DNA from: Pacificimonas sp963710205 | GTDB taxonomy: Bacteria > Pseudomonadota > Alphaproteobacteria > Sphingomonadales > Sphingomonadaceae | Length of the DNA: 64,000 nt | Assembly: GCA_963710205.1 (NCBI GenBank) | Contig: CAVPZG010000006.1 | Coordinates: 1-64,000 of the forward strand | Reading direction: 5' to 3' | Shown here: piece by piece, positions 59,614 through 64,000 of the stretch | How the letters are laid out: every line of letters starts with the position of its first letter | Numbering within the stretch: position 1 is the first letter of the stretch | Program-made: the position numbers and the translations under genes | Notes under the pieces: generated by a model | Seen by the model: the letters and a program-made list of their open reading frames with translations, nothing else | Told to the model about the DNA's origin: nothing | Databases searched by the model: none

Positions 59614-60389
59614 CGGAAATTCCCCTTTCGCAGACAGTGCCGCAAGCCAATGCGCGCCGCAAGCCGGGTGTCTGCCTCGTGATCGGCGCGGGCATCGGCG
59701 TCGGCAGTTCCATCGCCCGCGCCTTCGCTGCGGAGGGGCTTGCCGTCTGCCTCACACGGCGCGAGCGAAACCTGCCGGAACTGCAAAGGCTTGCCGATGA
59801 GATCGGGGCGACGGGCGGCCGGGCGCATGCCTTTGGCGTCGATGCCCGGGACGAGGATGCGATGGTCGCGCTCTTCGACAAAATCGACGCAGAGGTCGGT
59901 CCGCTTGAGGTCGCCGTGTTCAACATCGGCGCGAATGTGTCCTTTCCCATTCGGGACACGACGGCGCGCGTCTACAGAAAGGTCTGGGAAATGGCCGCCT
60001 TTGCCGGCTTCCTGGCCGGGCGGGAGGCGGCGCGGATCATGGTTCCGCGCGGACGCGGCACCATCCTGTTCACCGGCGCGACCGCTTCGCTGCGCGGCGG
60101 CCCGGGCTATGCCGCCTTTGCCGGCGCCAAACACGCCCTTCGCGCGCTGGCGCAATCCATGGCGAGGGAATTGGGGCCGCAAGGCGTTCATGTCGCCCAC
60201 ATCGTCGTCGACGGCATGATCGACGGAAAATTCGCGCGCGAGAATTTCACCGACGTGGACGCGCGTCTCGAACGCGGCGAGATCCTGTCGCCAGATGCCA
60301 TTGCCGCAAATTACGTGCACTTGTGGAAGCAGGACCGCAGTGCCTGGACACATGAACTGGACCTGCGCCCGTGGACGGAACCATTTTGA
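59604..60389 (+). CDS. short-chain dehydrogenase/reductase family protein
   Basis: This protein of up to 261 residues has CLVIGAGIGVGSSIARAFA (about residues 24-42), an atypical GxGxGxG cofactor motif, VFNIGANVS and YAAFAGAKHALRALAQ. The catalytic Tyr-x-x-x-Lys is replaced by F-A-G-A-K, and the usual Ser region reads FTGATASLRGG. It may be a reduced-activity or non-classical SDR. ATG 59604 lies inside the divergent DUF885 gene; GTG 59637 is an alternative that avoids the overlap. A DsbA-like isomerase gene follows after 13 bases. Confidence 0.75.
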   Translation: MTASEIPLSQTVPQANARRKPGVCLVIGAGIGVGSSIARAFAAEGLAVCLTRRERNLPELQRLADEIGATGGRAHAFGVDARDEDAMVALFDKIDAEVGPLEVAVFNIGANVSFPIRDTTARVYRKVWEMAAFAGFLAGREAARIMVPRGRGTILFTGATASLRGGPGYAAFAGAKHALRALAQSMARELGPQGVHVAHIVVDGMIDGKFARENFTDVDARLERGEILSPDAIAANYVHLWKQDRSAWTHELDLRPWTEPF

Positions 60390-60402
60390 CGGAGATGCTC
60401 TG

Positions 60403-61005
60403 ATGACCAAGACTGTGGAAATGATTTTCGATTTCGTGAGCCCCAACGCCTATCTGGCGTGGCATCCGCTGAAGGACGTGATCGCCAGAACGGGCGCGGT
60501 CCTGAAGGTGACGCCCGCCTTTCTTGGCGGCATGCACAAGCTGACCGGCAACCAGCCGCCCATGGTCGCCTTCGCGAATGTGAAGGGCAAGAACGCGTAC
60601 ATGATGCTGGAAATCCAGCGCTGGATGAAAAAACACGGCCTGAATGATTTCCGGATGAACCCGCATTTTCCCATGATGACCGTCCCGGCGCTCCGCGCGC
60701 TGCTCGTCGCGGGAGAGGACGGACGCGATATCGAGTTCATCGACAGGCTGCTGCCGCATGTCTGGGAAAGGGGCGCGAATATCGCCGATACGGATATACT
60801 GGCGAATATCCTGACTGCCGAAGGCTTTGACGCGAAATCCATCATGGACCGGACGCAGGGCCCGGAAATCAAGCAGAAGCTGGTCGATAACACCGAATCT
60901 GCGGTGGAACGCGGCGCATTTGGCATTCCGACTTTCTTCGTCGGCGGCGAAATGTATTTCGGGAAGGACCGGCTGGACGGGGTCGAGGAGGAACTGACCC
61001 GCTAG
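60403..61005 (+). CDS. DsbA-fold 2-hydroxychromene-2-carboxylate isomerase-like protein
   Basis: This 200-residue protein has a DsbA/GST-kappa fold: MIFDFVSPNAYLAWHPLKDV, with Ser in place of a CxxC motif, and the cis-proline loop FGIPTFFVGGEMYFGKDRL. The GST-kappa-related isomerases use glutathione and act in polycyclic aromatic breakdown. No catabolic genes are nearby, so the true substrate is uncertain. It forms a pair with the SDR gene and converges on nadB with a 4-base overlap. Confidence 0.85.
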   Translation: MTKTVEMIFDFVSPNAYLAWHPLKDVIARTGAVLKVTPAFLGGMHKLTGNQPPMVAFANVKGKNAYMMLEIQRWMKKHGLNDFRMNPHFPMMTVPALRALLVAGEDGRDIEFIDRLLPHVWERGANIADTDILANILTAEGFDAKSIMDRTQGPEIKQKLVDNTESAVERGAFGIPTFFVGGEMYFGKDRLDGVEEELTR

Positions 61006-62615
61006 GGCACCAGCACTGTGTCCGACGCAACGGGTAGGGTGTGTGGATTGTCGGCATTGAAATGCAGGCCGCGGCTTTCGGGCCTTGCCTGCGCCGAGCG
61101 AACGATCAGATCGGCGACCGTGACCAGGTTACGAAGCTCGATCAGGTCCGGGCTGACGCGGAAATTGCCGTAATAGTCCTCGACCTCCGCCTTCAGCATG
61201 GCGACGCGGTGGGCGGCGCGCTCCAGGCGCTTGTCGGTGCGCACGATGCCGACATAATCCCACATGAACCGGCGGATTTCGCGCCAGTTGTGCTGCACGA
61301 CGACTTCCTCGTCGGAATCGGTGACGCGGCTTTCGTCCCACGGGGCGATGTCGGGCGGCGCGGGCATGTCGGCGAACCGGGCGCGGATATCGTTCGCCGC
61401 GGCCTCGCCGTAGACCAGGCATTCCAGAAGGCTGTTCGACGCCAGCCGGTTCGCGCCGTGCAGGCCGGATTGGGTGACTTCACCTGCCGCATACAGGCCG
61501 GGCAGGTCCGTCCGCCCGTCGCGCGCCACCATGACGCCGCCGCAGGTGTAATGCTGTGCGGGAACGACCGGGATCGGTTCCTTCGCCATATCGATGCCCA
61601 GGCCTGCCAGCTTGGCGCGAATGGTGGGGAAATGATGCTCGACGAAGGCTTCGCCCTCGTGACTGATGTCCAGATGGACATAATCGAGGCCAAGCCGCTT
61701 GATTTCATGATCGATCGCGCGGGCGACGATGTCGCGCGGCGCCAGTTCGGCGCGGGGGTCGAACCGGGGCATGAACCGCTCGCCGCCGCCCTCGACTCCC
61801 GGTGGCAGTTTCAATAGCCCGCCCTCGCCGCGCACGGCTTCGGTGATCAGGAAATTCTTGACCTCCAGATTGTACAGGCAGGTCGGGTGGAACTGCATGA
61901 ATTCCATGTTGGAAATGCGCGCACCCGCGCGCCAGGCCATGGCGATGCCGTCACCCGTCGCGCCGCGCGGCGCGGTGGAGAACAGATAGGTCCGGCCTGC
62001 GCCGCCGGACGCAAGGATGGTTGCCTTCCCGACGATGGTGTCCACCTTCTTCGTGCGCCGGTTAAAGGCGTAGACGCCCCAGACATGATTTTCCGGGTGT
62101 CCGTTGGCGGGACTGTGGCGGCCGGTCACAAGGTCGATGGCGACCATATCCGGCAGCAGCGTCAGATTCGCTTCCGCCCGCGCCGCCTTTTCCAGCGCCT
62201 CCTGCACCGACCAGCCCGTGGCGTCATCGACATGCACGATCCGCCGCGCGCTATGTCCGCCTTCGCGCGTCAGGTGCCAGCGTTCGTTGCCATCCTCGTC
62301 GGGATTGAAGGGGACGCCAAGCTCGGCAAGCCGTTCGATGGCGCGGGGCGCATTCTCGACGACGAATTCCACCGTGTCGCGGTTGTTGAGGCCCGCGCCC
62401 GCGATCATCGTGTCGCTGATATGCGAATCGAACGTGTCGCCGGGTTCCAGAACGGCCGCGATGCCGCCCTGTGCCCAGGTGGTCGATCCGGCATTCAGGT
62501 CGCCCTTCGACAGGACGGCGACCTTCATATGCTTGGCAAGGTTGAGCGCGGCCGTCAGGCCCGCCGCACCCGATCCGATGATGATGGCGTCATAGACCTG
62601 CGGCTTACTGCTCAT
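61002..62615 (-). CDS. nadB: L-aspartate oxidase
   Basis: This 537-residue flavoenzyme makes iminoaspartate for NAD synthesis. It has IIIGSGAAGLTAALNLA (about 10-26), STTWAQGGIAAV, HTREG-like HLTREGGHSARRI and TCGGVMVARDGRTD. No nadA or nadC is in the window. The ATG overlaps the 3' end of the ABC ATPase gene by 11 bases, so nadB follows it in one transcript. Confidence 0.95.
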   Translation of the reverse strand: MSSKPQVYDAIIIGSGAAGLTAALNLAKHMKVAVLSKGDLNAGSTTWAQGGIAAVLEPGDTFDSHISDTMIAGAGLNNRDTVEFVVENAPRAIERLAELGVPFNPDEDGNERWHLTREGGHSARRIVHVDDATGWSVQEALEKAARAEANLTLLPDMVAIDLVTGRHSPANGHPENHVWGVYAFNRRTKKVDTIVGKATILASGGAGRTYLFSTAPRGATGDGIAMAWRAGARISNMEFMQFHPTCLYNLEVKNFLITEAVRGEGGLLKLPPGVEGGGERFMPRFDPRAELAPRDIVARAIDHEIKRLGLDYVHLDISHEGEAFVEHHFPTIRAKLAGLGIDMAKEPIPVVPAQHYTCGGVMVARDGRTDLPGLYAAGEVTQSGLHGANRLASNSLLECLVYGEAAANDIRARFADMPAPPDIAPWDESRVTDSDEEVVVQHNWREIRRFMWDYVGIVRTDKRLERAAHRVAMLKAEVEDYYGNFRVSPDLIELRNLVTVADLIVRSAQARPESRGLHFNADNPHTLPVASDTVLVP

Positions 62616-63537
62616 CGACCACCCCTTGCTGCGTCAGATTCAGAAACACGTCTTCCAGGTCCGCCTCGCGCGTCGACACATCGTCGACGGTCAGTCCGCG
62701 TTCCGACAGGGTCGCCAGCAACTGCCCCGCGCCGACTTCGGAGCGGTCATAGGTCAGGATCAGCTCGCGCGCGCCCTTCAGCTCCGCTTTCAGGACGGGA
62801 AGCCCTTCCGGGACGGCGGTCAGGTCTTCACCGACAATGGCGATCAGCACCTTCTCGCGCGCGCTGGCAAGCAGCGTTGATGTCCTGTCATTGGCGATGA
62901 CTTCACCATGATTGATGATGGCGATGCGATCGCATAGCTCCTCGGCCTCTTCCAGATAATGCGTTGTCAGCACGACTGTGGTGCCGTTCGCGTGCAGTTC
63001 GCGGACATAATCCCAAAGCTGCTGCCGCAGCTCGATATCGACGCCCGCGGTCGGCTCGTCCAGGATCAGGATGGGCGGATTGTGGACCAGGGCCTTGGCG
63101 ATCAGCAGCCGCCGTTTCATGCCGCCTGACAACGTGCGCGAATAGGCCTTGGCCTTGTCTTCAAGCCGCAGCGCGCGCAGGATTTCCATGGAGCGGCGGT
63201 CCTTCGGCGCGATGCCGTACATGCCCGCCTGCAGTTCCAGCGCCTCCAGCGGCGTGAAAAAGGCGTCGAACAGGACCTCCTGCGGGACGATGCCGATCGC
63301 GCGCTTCGCATTGCGCGTCTGCGTGTCGATGTCGAAACCCCAGATGGTGGCGGTACCGCCCGTCTTGTTGACAAGGCCCGCCAGGATGTTGATCAGCGTG
63401 GATTTTCCGGCGCCATTGGGGCCCAGCAGGCCGAAAATCTGCCCGCGCGGCACGTCGAAACTGATGCCCTTCAGCGCTTGCTTGCCGTCCGAATAGGTTT
63501 TCTCGACGTCGCGGATTTCAATGGCGGCCTGTGTCAT
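62605..63537 (-). CDS. ABC transporter ATP-binding protein
   Basis: This 310-residue ATPase has Walker A LLGPNGAGKSTL, signature LSGGMKRRLLIA and Walker B ILILDEPTAGVD followed by the H-loop VLTTHYLEEAEELCD. The C-terminal 80 residues are of the DrrA/YadG type, which work with a separate permease for drug or lipid export. The permease is not on the window side; downstream is nadB, so it must be elsewhere or upstream of the edge on the other side. Substrate unknown. Confidence 0.9.
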   Translation of the reverse strand: MTQAAIEIRDVEKTYSDGKQALKGISFDVPRGQIFGLLGPNGAGKSTLINILAGLVNKTGGTATIWGFDIDTQTRNAKRAIGIVPQEVLFDAFFTPLEALELQAGMYGIAPKDRRSMEILRALRLEDKAKAYSRTLSGGMKRRLLIAKALVHNPPILILDEPTAGVDIELRQQLWDYVRELHANGTTVVLTTHYLEEAEELCDRIAIINHGEVIANDRTSTLLASAREKVLIAIVGEDLTAVPEGLPVLKAELKGARELILTYDRSEVGAGQLLATLSERGLTVDDVSTREADLEDVFLNLTQQGVVDEQ

Positions 63538-63738
63538 GTGCGGGGCGTTAGCGGGTTCTTCCTCCGCCCGAAAGGGGCAGCTGGCGCGCGGGGGCGGAAG
63601 GGGGCCAGAGGCGCGCGCATTCCGCGACGCGGGGAGCGCGCAGCGGGCCGGTTTTCAACCCGTTTCGCCGGCGGCGTCGCTTCCCCCTGTTTCGCCCCCG
63701 CCGGTCCGCCATCTGGCGTGCCGGTCCGTCCGCACGGG

Positions 63739-63754
63739 GCCCCGAAAGCGGGGC
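63739..63754 (-). terminator. hairpin at the end of the host-attachment-type gene
   Basis: GCCCCG (63739-63744) and CGGGGC (63749-63754) form a perfect 6-base stem with a 4-base loop, touching the stop codon of the leftward gene. No T-run follows, so termination is only possible. The preceding 200 bases (63538-63738) are very GC-rich with no recognisable gene. Confidence 0.35.
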
Positions 63755-64000
63755 TAGGCGGCTGCAATCATCTTCGCGATGTCTTCGGGCGGCAGGTTCG
63801 TTGCCTCCTTGTCGATCTCGCCAATCAGTTTCTGCTCTACCGACACATGGTAATGCTTGCGGATTTCACCCAGCGTGTTCGGCGGCGCGATCACGACCAG
63901 CTGCTCGAACTTGTTGGCATGGGCGCGCTTGTAGAGAATGTCCGCGGCGTCGGCGGCGAAGCGGTCCTCGGCCAGCTGGTGAAAGTCGGTATCGTCATAG
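63754..64000 (-). CDS. host attachment family protein (AtsE-like), C-terminal part
   Basis: The stop is at 63754-63756 and the frame stays open to the right edge, giving the last 81 residues: FHQLAEDRFAADAADILYK, FEQLVVIAPPNTLGEIRKHY and EIDKEATNLPPEDIAKMIA. This matches the host-attachment (PF10116, AtsE-like) family first described from Agrobacterium plant attachment; most members have no known role. The N-terminus is outside the window. Confidence 0.85.
   Translation of the reverse strand, partial: YDDTDFHQLAEDRFAADAADILYKRAHANKFEQLVVIAPPNTLGEIRKHYHVSVEQKLIGEIDKEATNLPPEDIAKMIAAA

Overview
The window looks like a chromosome segment of a GC-rich alphaproteobacterium, most probably of the order Sphingomonadales. 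The evidence is gene order and gene content: nadD-rsfS-rlmH-envC, hemC-hemD-mitofilin-like-hemY divergent from tsaD-gpsA, a DUF1674 Sdh assembly factor, rsmB-rpe-heparinase-purH, and a MoxR/DUF58/SpoIIM/RDD operon. The genus cannot be fixed from this sequence alone.

Bases 1 to about 9283 look like the right end of a genomic island. They are visibly less GC-rich than the rest and end in a 25-base copy of the 3' end of a tRNA-Ser gene, with no tRNA body upstream of it. Next to this lies the 3' stump of an M24 peptidase gene. The far left holds what look like broken remains of a heavy-metal efflux locus: a CzcC/TolC-like N-terminus and a small secreted protein scattered over several frames. The rest of the island (1185-9103) is a sulfur and reactive-sulfur cluster. 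It encodes a membrane-anchored DsbA-like protein, a metallo-beta-lactamase/rhodanese fusion, a peroxiredoxin with an ArsR repressor, a persulfide dioxygenase (Blh/ETHE1 type), a split YeeE/YedE transporter, a SulP permease, a DoxX membrane protein and a secreted DsrE protein. A good promoter overlapping a short palindrome lies between the divergent peroxiredoxin-arsR and blh transcription units.

From 9557 on, the window reads as ordinary backbone. It begins with an LLM oxidoreductase, nadD, rsfS, rlmH, envC, a DUF885 lipoprotein and pyrD. A six-gene envelope-type operon follows (17146-23158: DUF4129-like, DUF4350, MoxR, DUF58, SpoIIM, RDD). Next is a surface-glycan set (23151-27787: GT-C-like protein, GT2, GtrA, LtaS-like sulfatase), then argG, an EF-hand protein, a phospholipase A and a KefB-type antiporter.

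The middle and right parts carry the heme genes, tsaD, gpsA, rsmB, rpe, purH, several housekeeping and detoxification genes (methylmalonyl-CoA epimerase, TesB, gamma-glutamyltransferase, glyoxalase I and II), rsmI-yraN divergent from an LpoA-like lipoprotein, nadB with an ABC ATPase, and a partial host-attachment-type gene at the right edge. No rRNA, complete tRNA, CRISPR array, IS element or prophage was seen.
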